Shown here piece after piece: positions 56,628 through 64,000 of a stretch of DNA of 64,000 nt. The notes under the pieces are model-generated. The model did no database searches. It was given only the letters and a program-made list of their open reading frames with translations, and was not told where the DNA came from. The first letter of the stretch is position 1, and each line of letters opens with the position of its first letter. Source of the DNA: Acetobacteraceae bacterium (GTDB taxonomy: Bacteria > Pseudomonadota > Alphaproteobacteria > Acetobacterales > Acetobacteraceae); assembly GCA_030041375.1 (NCBI GenBank), contig JASHOA010000060.1, positions 204,886-268,885 on the forward strand, in the 5' to 3' direction. Both the position numbers and the translations under genes were made by a program.

Positions 56628-57468
56628 GGCGTGCGAATCCGGGCGTACGCCTCTTTCTTCCCCGGCCTCCTATCGGGGACTTCGGGTATCCGGGAGATGC
56701 TTGCTGCTGCTCGCCTGCATACCGGTCTTCATCTACCTCATGCTGCCGACGCTGATCATAGTCCCGATGGCGCTGACAAAGGGGCAGATCATCCAGTTTC
56801 CCCCCATCTGGATCTCGGTGCACGCCTTTGCCGACTACTTCAAGGATTCGCAATGGATCGACTCGACGATCATCTCGTTCAAGGTTTCCATTCTGGCCGT
56901 GTGCATCGCTTGCGTTGCCGGCTCGAGCGCGGCAATCGCACTGCACGGAAAGACCTTTTTCGGCAAGGGCGCGGTTGTCGGAATCATATTGACCCCGATG
57001 GTGATCCCTCTCGTCGTGCTCGGTTTGGGTGACTATCTCTTCTTCACATATGTGCAACTTGGCGAGCGCTGGCTCGAGATTGGCCTCGCCTACAGCGTAC
57101 TGGTGACGCCTTATGTGTTCATCACCGTGCAGGCGGCGCTCGCTGGCCTGAATCCGCTGCTCGCCCGTTCGGCGCGCAGCCTAGGAGCGGGGAGCGCCTC
57201 GGTCCTGTACCACGTGCATTGGCCGACGATTCGGCCCGGGATCGCCGCAGGCGCCATCTTTGCCTTTGCGGTCTGCTTCGACGAGGTCGTCATCGCGCTG
57301 TTCCTGCAATCGCCGGATGCAACCACCTTGCCGGTGCGGATGTTCACGAGCATCCAGTACGAGCTGACGCCCAAAATCGCGGCGGTGGCTTCCTTGCTTC
57401 TCAGCCTTGCCAGCCTGGCGTTGCTGGCGCAGGCATTCCTGCCGCGGCAGAGATTGTCGCCGCGGTAG
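56614..57468 (+). CDS. Polyamine-type ABC importer permease (PotC-like)
   Basis: 284 residues from the ATG at 56614, preceded by GAAGGAAGG. After a polar leader come six membrane helices with MVIPLVVLGLG, the loop RSARSLGAGSASVLYHVHWP that docks the ATPase, and FAFAVCFDEVVIALFL, the PotC hallmark. Forms the channel with the PotB-like gene it overlaps. Confidence 0.93.
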   Translation: MARREACESGRTPLSSPASYRGLRVSGRCLLLLACIPVFIYLMLPTLIIVPMALTKGQIIQFPPIWISVHAFADYFKDSQWIDSTIISFKVSILAVCIACVAGSSAAIALHGKTFFGKGAVVGIILTPMVIPLVVLGLGDYLFFTYVQLGERWLEIGLAYSVLVTPYVFITVQAALAGLNPLLARSARSLGAGSASVLYHVHWPTIRPGIAAGAIFAFAVCFDEVVIALFLQSPDATTLPVRMFTSIQYELTPKIAAVASLLLSLASLALLAQAFLPRQRLSPR

Positions 57469-57488
57469 CGCTTGAAGACGGCGAAGCA

Positions 57489-58646
57489 ATGGTCATGGAC
57501 ATCGTGATCCCAGGCCTCGATGACAGCGCGAATCGGGAAGCTGGCAAGCGGCTGGCTGGCCGCCATCTCGACGTAAGAGGAGTGTGGAAGGCCTATAGCG
57601 CCAATCAGTACGTCGTCCGGGACGTCACCTTCACCTTGAAGCCCGGGGAGCTTCTCACCCTGCTCGGGCCGAGCGGCTCCGGAAAGACTACGAGCCTTAT
57701 GATGGTGGCCGGATTCGAATTGCCGGATCGGGGCGAAATTCGCGTGGATGGCAAGAACGTCGCCTGGCAACCGCCGCAGCGCCGCAATTTCGGCGTCGTC
57801 TTCCAGGGCTACGCCTTATTCCCGCACATGTCAGTGCTCGAGAATGTAGCGTTTCCTCTCAGGATGCGGCGATTTTCGTCTTCCGAACGTCGCCGCAAAT
57901 CCCTCGACATGCTCGAGAAGGTTGGCCTTGCGGAGTTCCGCGATCGCAGGCCGGCCGATCTTTCCGGTGGCCAGCAGCAGCGCGTCGCCCTGGCACGCGC
58001 GCTGGTCTTCGAACCGGATGCACTGCTGCTCGACGAGCCGCTGGGCGCCCTAGACAGAAACCTCAGGGAGGCGCTGCAGCTCGAGATCAAGGAGCTCCAG
58101 CGTCGCATCGGGATCTCGATCTTGTTCGTGACTCACGATCAGGACGAAGCGATGATGATGTCCGATAGCATCGCGGTCATGAACGAGGGGCGGATCGCGC
58201 AAATCGGCTCGCCACGCGACGTCTACCTGCATCCGCGAAGCCCGTTCGTGGCGGGCTTTCTCGGCGAGACGAACCTTCTGCGCTGCACCGATTGCGAATT
58301 CGACGGAAGCTCAGCGCGGCTGCGCTTCCACAATGGCACCGTGGGCCATGCACAAGCGCCGCAGGAAGGCTATCGCCGGCAATCGCCGCACGCCTTGGTC
58401 TCGGTTCGACCCGAGCGCATCCGGTTTCTCACCACCGAGGAGACCATCGAGAACGTCATCGATGGTATCATCGTCGACTGTACCTTCCTAGGAAATCGCT
58501 CCCGGTATGTCGTCCACGCCCTCGGACAGAAGCTAATTGTCAGCAGTACGGATCCAACTCTATCTCAGCACGCCTGCACTGGGGACTCGGTACGGCTGGG
58601 TTGGGCGCGCGACGATGCCCAAGTTCTTTCCGAAACCGACAATTGA
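57489..58646 (+). CDS. Polyamine-type ABC importer ATPase (PotA-like)
   Basis: 385 residues from the ATG at 57489 (a second ATG is two codons on). Walker A GPSGSGKTT, Q-loop VVFQGYALFPHM, signature LSGGQQQR, Walker B LLLDEPLGALDRN and switch His in VTHDQDEA. The C-terminal about 100 residues form a TOBE/OB regulatory domain (VSVRPERIRF). It completes the four-gene operon and is followed by a convergent hydrolase gene. Confidence 0.94.
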   Translation: MVMDIVIPGLDDSANREAGKRLAGRHLDVRGVWKAYSANQYVVRDVTFTLKPGELLTLLGPSGSGKTTSLMMVAGFELPDRGEIRVDGKNVAWQPPQRRNFGVVFQGYALFPHMSVLENVAFPLRMRRFSSSERRRKSLDMLEKVGLAEFRDRRPADLSGGQQQRVALARALVFEPDALLLDEPLGALDRNLREALQLEIKELQRRIGISILFVTHDQDEAMMMSDSIAVMNEGRIAQIGSPRDVYLHPRSPFVAGFLGETNLLRCTDCEFDGSSARLRFHNGTVGHAQAPQEGYRRQSPHALVSVRPERIRFLTTEETIENVIDGIIVDCTFLGNRSRYVVHALGQKLIVSSTDPTLSQHACTGDSVRLGWARDDAQVLSETDN

Positions 58647-58666
58647 CGAAGCAAACGAACGAGGAC

Positions 58667-59311
58667 TTATTTTTCCAAAATTGACCCTGCGTGCACGTCT
58701 CGCCGTTCGAGCTCGGAAATGACCGCATCGCAATCGGAAACCGTGCAGTAGCGCCTCTCCATATCGAGCAGGTTTTGCCGATGCGCATGCTCGTCGTGAT
58801 CGCCCACGCAATCCTCAGGCACGATCGTGCGGAAACCGAAGCTGAAGCTGTCGGTCACGGAAGCGCGGATGCAACCGCTCGTAGTGACGCCGGCGATAAT
58901 GACCGTATCGACCCGTTCCTTGACGAAGAAGGAGACGACGGGCGTCATGAAAAAGATCGACGGCCCCGATTTACAAACTGCGATATCATAGGTCGGATCG
59001 TAGATCCGCTTATCGAGCTCCGTTCCCGGATGGCCATGGATAAGCTCGCTGACCGCGCCGATCTTCCAATAGGGCATTCCCCGACAGCTTGAGTATGCCT
59101 CATAGCAGCAGGCGACGGGTAAGCCACGGCGGCGCGCCACACCTAGCAGCCGAGCGGTATTCCGAACTGCGCGCTCGATATGGTCCCCGCCGCCCATCGG
59201 ATAGGTCGGTTCAGTAAATGCCAACTGGAAGTCAACGACGGCTATCCCCAGCCTGTCCCCGAAGCCGACCGGAATCGTGCCATAACTTCGCTGCCGATAG
59301 GGGTCTTCCAT
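58667..59311 (-). CDS. Isochorismatase-family hydrolase (N-carbamoylsarcosine/maleamate amidohydrolase-like)
   Basis: 214 residues. The catalytic triad is suggested by the Asp in IAVVDFQLAF, a Lys in VCKSGPSIFF and the Cys in GVTTSGCIRASVTDSFS. The TTSGCIRAS and EDCVGDHDEHAHRQNLLDM blocks place it with N-carbamoylsarcosine amidases and the maleamate hydrolase NicF rather than true isochorismatases. It would release ammonia from a carbamoyl or amide group. It converges with the PotA-like gene, with 20 bases between the stops. Confidence 0.88.
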   Translation of the reverse strand: MEDPYRQRSYGTIPVGFGDRLGIAVVDFQLAFTEPTYPMGGGDHIERAVRNTARLLGVARRRGLPVACCYEAYSSCRGMPYWKIGAVSELIHGHPGTELDKRIYDPTYDIAVCKSGPSIFFMTPVVSFFVKERVDTVIIAGVTTSGCIRASVTDSFSFGFRTIVPEDCVGDHDEHAHRQNLLDMERRYCTVSDCDAVISELERRDVHAGSILEK

Positions 59312-59576
59312 CGCACGAGCACCATTGGGCCATCCGAACCGTCCCGCTGCTTTTCTCGGGCTATCTTTCGATTAGCGAGGCTATCGCGAGAGGACAGGTC
59401 ACGATTGAGAATAGCACTGCAAATCGGGAATGAACAGGCCTTGCTAATCGGGCCGCCGAGGCGATGAGCGCTTCGGTCACGATCGCAACCGGTTCGGTAC
59501 AAAAGAAGGGCATATGGAGAGCACCTCGCAAAACCGGGGCAGCTGGGCGGAAGCGTGGTGACTCGCCGAACCAGGC
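59312..59576. other. Non-coding region upstream of the IS4 remnant
   Basis: 265 bases with no supportable gene. They should contain the promoter of the hydrolase gene (leftward). Overlapping short frames have no coherent protein content. Confidence 0.4.
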
Positions 59577-59657
59577 GGACACATCGAAGTACCTCGCATT
59601 TTCGGCGGGAGTTTGATTCTATGGTGTTGTGATCGGCGAGGGAGCCGTGATGCGAGG
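59577..59657. repeat. IS-end repeat, copy 1
   Basis: 54 bases at 59577-59630, beginning GGACACATCGAAGTACCTCG, match 63523-63576 with a handful of substitutions. Next to it GGCGAGGGAGCCGTGATGCGAGG (59635-59657) is the reverse complement of 63583-63605. The block is bounded by CCTCGCAT and ATGCGAGG, so these look like terminal sequences of one IS family. Confidence 0.6.
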
Positions 59658-60592
59658 CCAAGGGGGGCCCTGGGCGCTCCTTCCGATGTTAATGTAAGGT
59701 GCCCGGCCGCGATCTTTGCCGAGACCTTCGAGCCACTTTCCGCTCTGGCCGAGCACTGTTTGCGGCGCGAAAGCAGTGAGATGTTGCGGCTCACCGGTGC
59801 CACGCCGACCCCTCCTGTAAATCTGGTCAGCTGGGCCGGCCGGAATGGCAGAACCCGAGGGCTGAAACTGCGCGTGGTGGACGATCCGGCGGCCGATCAA
59901 CCGAGGTGGATAGCCATCACCCCATCGACCATCAATGATGTGCTGGTCGGTGAGCAAGTGCTACCCGAAACCGGAGCCACCTACGTTGTTGACAAAGGCT
60001 ACTGCAATTATTCGTGGTGGACACGCATCCATGCCACTGGCAGCTTCTTTGTCACCCGGCCGAACTCCAATGTGAAGTTGCAGGTCGTCCTTCGGCGCGA
60101 GGTTGAAGCAGCCCAAGGTGAAGGCTTCACCGTGCTGCGCGATGCCGAAGTCAAACTGGAAACCGAAGTCCATGCCAAGCCTGCCATTCCGTTGCGGCGT
60201 GTTCGCATCAAGCGCGAGGCCGGTGGCGTTCTGACGTTCTTACGAACGATCTACAGCGCGCGGCGGTGGAGATCGCAGTGATCTATAGAGCACGCTGGCA
60301 GATCGAACTGCTGTTCCGCTGGATTAAGCACCTTAAGCTCAAGAAGTTCAGAACGCGATCCGAAAACGGTGTCCGATTGCAACTGATTGCCGCGATGATC
60401 GCCTACCTGCTCCTTCGCCTGGCGGCCCGGGAATGTCGTCTCGTCGTGCCGGCGACCCGCTTCGCACACCTCGTCAGATGCTGCCGTTTCATCCGCAAGC
60501 CGGTCGCCAAAATCGATCAACCTCCAGACGTTCATCCGTTCCACAAGCGCAGCCCCTCTCTCCTCACCCGGCTCGAGCGGACCTATGCCTGA
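59613..60592 (+). pseudogene. IS4-family transposase remnant
   Basis: The first frame (to about 60240) gives RGLKLRVVDDPAADQPRW, INDVLVGEQVLPETGATYVV and DKGYCNYSWWTRI; the second frame (from about 60245) gives TNDLQRAAVEIAVIYRARWQ and IELLFRWIKHLKLKKF, the Y-R-E-K motif with the catalytic Glu. The N-terminal 100 or more residues are missing, the expected first catalytic aspartate reads Gly in LRLTGAT, and a frameshift separates the two parts. It is inactive. Confidence 0.85.
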
Positions 60593-60841
60593 GTTCCCCG
60601 AACGCCTCTGCGAGGTGTGGAAGGAGCAGCCGGCAAAGCTGGGACAGAAAAATCACGCCCCGCGCTGGACCGTCAAGTTCCCCAAAGCTAAAGTCGATGT
60701 GGAGAGGAAGCTGTATAAACGTGACATCGCGGTCCCGGCGTTGCGAGAACGAATGGATCAGATGGAATACCGGTCAACTATGTGTGGCGCGTGAGCCGGG
60801 GCGATCCGCCGGAGGCTCTAATGTGTCTTGGAGACGACGGA
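60593..60841. other. Short region with a 69-residue ORF of unknown meaning
   Basis: An open frame at 60585-60794 (with KNHAPRWTVKFPKAKVDVER) has reasonable composition but no family I recognise; it may be the tail of a gene destroyed by the IS insertion. GGAG near 60828 is the ribosome site of the deacetylase-like gene. Confidence 0.3.
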
Positions 60842-61690
60842 ATGGAAAAGCAAGTGTTCGATTGGCCTGACGGCAAGAGATGTGCAGCTTCAATCTCGTG
60901 GGATGTCGACGCCGAGAGCGGCTTGACCTACAAATATAGGGATGGCGTGGAAAGGTTTGTCGCAATGCGGTCTTTTCTCCGTTATGGGCCGACCATAGCG
61001 CTGCCTAGGCTAATCAACGTTCTCGAGCAGCTTGGTCTGAAACAGACGTTTTTCGTGCCTGGATGGGTGATCGATCAATATCCTGGAGCAATCGAGCAAC
61101 TCGCTGCGCACGGCCACGAAGTTGCCCTGCACGGCTATCTGCACGAGCGCACATATGATCTGACAGCGGAGCAGGAGGAAGAAAGCTTGCTTCGGAGCAT
61201 TGACTCCTATGTGAGGGTCCTAGGTATGCGGCCCGACGGCTGGAGGGCTCCGGGTTTCGCGTTTTCCGATCGCACTGCGGCGTTGCTGATCGAGAATGGA
61301 TTTAAATACGATTCGTCATTGATGGGCGACGATGTCCCCTATCTGCTGGGGCGTGGCAACAAGACACTGGTGGAAATTCCCATAGGCTGGCGTCTGGACG
61401 ACTGGCCGCAGTATATGCACAGTCGCGAGTTCGAATTCATGATGCAGATCGCCTCGCCAAGCCGCGCGATGGAGGTGTTCCGGGCTGAGTTTGACGCGGC
61501 CGTCAAATATGGGGCCATGTTCGTCACCGTATGGCATCCGTTCCTGTCGGGGCGTCTGGCACAACTCGACAAAGCGATCGAATTCATCAATTACGTGAAA
61601 GGTGTCGAGGGCGCATGGCTGGCGACCGTTGGGCAGATTGCCGAACACGCCAGCAAGGTTCTGGCAAGTACCCCGGGAAGGGAGTTGTAG
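60842..61690 (+). CDS. Polysaccharide deacetylase (NodB-like) family protein
   Basis: 282 residues from the ATG at 60842. SISWDVDAES supplies the catalytic and metal aspartates, and EVALHGYLHERTYDLTAEQE the two metal histidines of the carbohydrate esterase 4 fold. WRAPGFAFS and a C-terminal VTVWHPFLSGR complete the motifs. No signal peptide is present, so it resembles the cytoplasmic PuuE-like allantoinase/amidase branch rather than a cell-wall enzyme. Neighbouring amidohydrolase and monooxygenase genes suggest C-N bond hydrolysis of a small N-containing compound. Confidence 0.88.
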   Translation: MEKQVFDWPDGKRCAASISWDVDAESGLTYKYRDGVERFVAMRSFLRYGPTIALPRLINVLEQLGLKQTFFVPGWVIDQYPGAIEQLAAHGHEVALHGYLHERTYDLTAEQEEESLLRSIDSYVRVLGMRPDGWRAPGFAFSDRTAALLIENGFKYDSSLMGDDVPYLLGRGNKTLVEIPIGWRLDDWPQYMHSREFEFMMQIASPSRAMEVFRAEFDAAVKYGAMFVTVWHPFLSGRLAQLDKAIEFINYVKGVEGAWLATVGQIAEHASKVLASTPGREL

Positions 61691-61919
61691 GAAGGCAGCA
61701 GAGGATTGGGTTTTGGCCTGGCGAAACTTCAGCGTGGATCGAAGGCTCAATGACCTCATTCCCGCCTTGGGCGACACCAAGTATGGCAGTGCTACTTGCA
61801 GGGTTACAGCGGCAGTCATGGAATATGAAATTCCACAGTCTGGCTGGAGTCGCGCATTTTCACGCAGCTAGGGTCAATATAGGCCACGGGCGGTGCGGTT
61901 TCTGGAGGAGAGCGCCAGG
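61691..61919. other. Intergenic region upstream of the monooxygenase gene
   Basis: 229 bases with no recognised gene. It ends with GGAGGAG (61903-61909), the ribosome site used to choose the TTG start of the next gene. Confidence 0.45.
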
Positions 61920-63062
61920 TTGGTAGACAACGTGAATGCGGATACCGCCATCATCGGAGCAGGGATAGGAGGATTGGTCCTAGGTGGTCTGCTCGGCAAG
62001 GCGGGAATAAGCTACAGCATATATGAGCAGGCGCCTAAGCTGGAAGCGCTTGGGGCGGGTATTAATTTCCACGCCAACGGCATCAACGTTTTTGAATACC
62101 TGAGTGGTGACCGGATCAGTTCTGCCGGTGTCCGCGTGAAGCGGCGACTATATCGGCGGTGGGACAACGGCGACATCGTGAAGACCTTCGATATGGCGGA
62201 CCGAGCTATAAGATATGGTGCGGCTTCCCGGGCGTTTCACCGGGGTGAGTTGCACGCGGCCCTGCTCAAGTGTGTCGCGCCTGAGAGGCTGAATCTGAAC
62301 AGGCGTCTTTGCAGCTTGTACGCAGGCAGCGACGGTGTGGAGTTGAAGTTCGAGGAAGGGCCGAGCGTTCGCGCGAAGCTTCTAGTCGGAGCGGACGGGC
62401 TGCACTCGGTGGTCAGGCGCCATATCGAAGGCTTTCCGCAGCCGCGTTTCTCGGGACGAGTTGCCTATCGCGCGATCGTTCCTGCCGAGGCACTCGCTGG
62501 GCTGCCAGAGATTGCCGATTATATGCGGTGGTGGGACCGGCATGGCAGCACTGATAGATATGTGTTGTTGTATGCTATGGACGAGGATCGCCACAGATAC
62601 TGCATGGTTGCCGTGCATTCGGAGGCTTGGCTCGGCCGGGAGATAAGCCCCCATGTTGTTGATCGGGACACGCTTACGGAGCGCTTCTCAGATATCGATC
62701 CCAAGCTGCTGGCCATACTTGGGCAATTGGAGAACATCATCAAGTGGCCCTTAATGGTGGCCTATCCGGGCAATCCGCCGTGGTACGATAGGGCGGTTAC
62801 CCTCTTGGGAGACGCGGGTCACCCGATGACACCACATATCGGGCAGGGGGGTGGAATGGCCGTAGAAGACGCTGCGATACTTGCACGCTGTCTGACGGAA
62901 GCGAAGCCCGGCCAATACGCGGTCGCACTCCGGCGCTATGAGCACACACGCTACGAGAGGCTGACCCGCGTACAGAGCGCTTCGGACAACAATGAGATCG
63001 AGGGCGGTAATGACTGGCTCCTCGGTTACAATCCGCTGACAGTCCCCCTTAGTGCCAATTGA
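61920..63062 (+). CDS. FAD-dependent aromatic monooxygenase (salicylate/6-hydroxynicotinate hydroxylase-like)
   Basis: About 380 residues from a TTG at 61920 with GGAGGAG nine bases upstream; GTG codons at 61893 and 61932 are alternatives. AIIGAGIGGLVLGGLLGKAG is the FAD Rossmann motif, KLLVGADGLHSVVR the DG motif and TLLGDAGHPMTPHIGQGGG the GD motif that binds FAD and NAD(P)H. This is the group A flavoprotein hydroxylase family. It probably hydroxylates an aromatic or heteroaromatic ring. GC content and codon use are lower than in the left half of the window. Confidence 0.9.
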   Translation: MVDNVNADTAIIGAGIGGLVLGGLLGKAGISYSIYEQAPKLEALGAGINFHANGINVFEYLSGDRISSAGVRVKRRLYRRWDNGDIVKTFDMADRAIRYGAASRAFHRGELHAALLKCVAPERLNLNRRLCSLYAGSDGVELKFEEGPSVRAKLLVGADGLHSVVRRHIEGFPQPRFSGRVAYRAIVPAEALAGLPEIADYMRWWDRHGSTDRYVLLYAMDEDRHRYCMVAVHSEAWLGREISPHVVDRDTLTERFSDIDPKLLAILGQLENIIKWPLMVAYPGNPPWYDRAVTLLGDAGHPMTPHIGQGGGMAVEDAAILARCLTEAKPGQYAVALRRYEHTRYERLTRVQSASDNNEIEGGNDWLLGYNPLTVPLSAN

Positions 63063-63185
63063 GCACATCAGGATCACGCGCTTGGCCGTATCTGACACAG
63101 TGCGCGGGTGAAGTGGACCCGTGGTTTGGGACCGGCGGTTTGATTGGGAGTGCAGACCGTTCTGTCGTGGTAGAAGGAGCGGACG

Positions 63186-63522
63186 ATGACGAAAGCGAGA
63201 CGAAAGATAGACGCACCGTTGAAGGCGCAGATCGTCTTGGAAGCGTTGCGCGAGCAGATGTCGGTAGCGGATCTGGCCCGGCGCTACAAGGATCACCTGA
63301 AGCCAGATTTACGCCTGGAAGAAGCAGTTGCTGGCTCGGGCTGTGCGGGCGTGTGACCCCGGGGGGTGGGGCTGGATGCCGAGATGAGCCGGGAATGCGA
63401 GGTTGAGAAGCTGCACGCCAAGATCGGTCAACTCACGGTGGAGGTTGATTTTTTAGCCAAAAGGTCCGGAAGATGAACGCGCCGGACCGGAAAGCGCTAC
63501 TCGACCATGGCCATGCGCAGTT
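63186..63522 (+). pseudogene. IS3-family orfA and orfB start, broken
   Basis: OrfA from ATG 63186: KAQIVLEALREQMSVADLAR is the helix-turn-helix, followed in a shifted frame by QIYAWKKQLLARAVRA and, in the first frame again, by EKLHAKIGQLTVEVDFLAKR. About one extra base near 63300 and two extra Gs near 63360 cause the shifts. The orfB start overlaps at 63473 (MNAPDRKALLDHGHAQL) and is cut off exactly where the IS-end repeat begins at 63523. Confidence 0.75.
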
Positions 63523-63605
63523 GGACACCTCGAACCACCTCGCATTTTCGGCAGAAGTTTGATTATATAGTGTTGTCAAGTACCTCGCATCACGGCTCCC
63601 TCGCC
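63523..63605. repeat. IS-end repeat, copy 2
   Basis: 63523-63576 matches 59577-59630; 63583-63605 (CCTCGCATCACGGCTCCCTC and GCC) is the reverse complement of 59635-59657. Two CCTCGCAT motifs lie in direct orientation here, but inverted in copy 1. The unit interrupts the IS3 orfB. Confidence 0.6.
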
Positions 63606-63606
63606 A

Positions 63607-63780
63607 ATGCTGGTGGCGTACCGTGCAGAAGGTGTCATCGGCGAGGTAGCAGCGCTTCTAATCGCGGCGACCAGTGCGGCCTTGCTGACAGGAGCGGAAC
63701 ATATCAGCGCCGACGCGATCGAGGCGGCAGAATATCAGTCGCCCTCCGTCCGTCGTTACCTGCTCGAGCGCGAGCTGTGA
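63607..63780 (+). pseudogene. TniB/TnsC-like ATPase C-terminal fragment
   Basis: 57 residues, MLVAYRAEGVIGEVAALLIA then HISADAIEAAEYQSPSVRRY and LLEREL. This resembles the C-terminal helix bundle of TniB-type transposition ATPases (GVIGEV..LL...A, then I....). The N-terminal ATPase domain is absent. Its TGA overlaps the following ATG, as tniB-tniQ pairs often do. Weak, memory-based assignment. Confidence 0.4.
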
Positions 63781-63859
63781 TGATGCGACGATGGCACCTG
63801 CATCGTAACCATTCGCCGAGCACCGTGGGTCGGACATTCGCCGGCAAGGTCTGGGATGC
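63780..63859 (+). pseudogene. Possible TniQ N-terminal fragment
   Basis: MMRRWHLHRNHSPSTVGRTF after the TniB-like stop recalls the (M)RRWPxHPxPxP opening of TniQ proteins, but no zinc cysteines or further similarity are visible before the IS66 sequence cuts in. Confidence 0.25.
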
Positions 63860-64000
63860 TCAAGCGGCCAAGCTACGGCGCTCGTTCGGCCTCGGCCAAT
63901 GCCAGGGCAACAGCTCGTGGAGGCGGGAGGCGGGATGATCGGCGATCCGCGCCAACACGTCGGCGAGCCAGGCGCGCGGATCGACCTCGTTGAGTTTGGC
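63860..64000 (-). CDS. IS66-family transposase (TnpC) C-terminus, partial
   Basis: 46 residues at the right edge, AKLNEVDPRAWLADVLARIA then RLHELLPWHW and a stop at 63860. NEVDPRAWLADVLARI and LHELLPW are the highly conserved end of IS66 TnpC proteins. The rest lies outside the window, so it cannot be said whether the element is intact. Confidence 0.8.
   Translation of the reverse strand, partial: AKLNEVDPRAWLADVLARIADHPASRLHELLPWHWPRPNERRSLAA

Noticed and set aside
59242..59661. 139-residue minus-strand ORF over the IS4 upstream region
   Set aside because: It is translated partly from IS-end sequence and has no recognisable protein content.

Overview
The window looks like chromosomal DNA of a high-GC alphaproteobacterium, most likely a Rhodospirillales/Acetobacteraceae-type organism. 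This rests on a complete 14-gene nuo operon of alphaproteobacterial order, followed downstream by coaX and rnj, on a class I lysyl-tRNA synthetase, on GC-rich third codon positions, and on many ABC importers for sugars, amino acids and polyamine-like solutes. The assignment is inference from gene content; no taxonomic marker is present.

Layout. Positions 1-29,057 are almost entirely minus-strand. At the left edge is a partial N6-adenine DNA methyltransferase, then a CUT2 sugar ATPase and binding protein with no permease, a small membrane protein, a class II aldolase-like protein, a polar amino-acid ABC importer, a C-terminally short MprF-like protein beside class I LysRS, a Bug-type binding protein, apt, rnj, coaX and nuoN to nuoA. 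A tRNA-Asp(GUC) gene follows at 29.2 kb. From 29.5 kb on the content is accessory and mostly plus-strand: an orphan class III aminotransferase; a GntR-controlled CUT1 sugar importer with an SDR and a galactonate-dehydratase-like enolase; a mannonate-dehydratase-like protein/IclR/M81 operon diverging from a GMC oxidoreductase, RraA-like aldolase and CUT2 importer; a second CUT2 system with a Tat-type binding protein and a fused permease-ATPase; and an SDR. After an IS remnant and an interrupted hypothetical gene comes a PotABCD-like importer, then an isochorismatase-fold hydrolase, a polysaccharide-deacetylase-like protein and an FAD monooxygenase. The right edge is a graveyard of IS4, IS3, TniB/TniQ-like and IS66 fragments.

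How the genes fit together. The left half is housekeeping: complex I, translation, RNA decay, CoA and purine salvage. The right half reads as successive catabolic cassettes, each pairing an importer with oxidoreductases, dehydratases or hydrolases and often a local regulator. Two cassettes suggest sugar-acid catabolism; the last suggests degradation of a nitrogen-containing small molecule.

The most unusual observation is a composite double-hairpin repeat of about 105 bp in three copies (31.0, 47.75 and 53.5 kb). Copies 2 and 3 have the same length. One supplies the stop codon of a binding-protein gene, and the other lies inside a hypothetical gene whose reading frame appears to resume after it. 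This suggests a small non-autonomous mobile palindromic element. Other points of interest are the fused CUT2 permease-ATPase, the LysRS/short-MprF pair, and the uncharacterised GMC/RraA/M81/UxuA-like catabolic locus.
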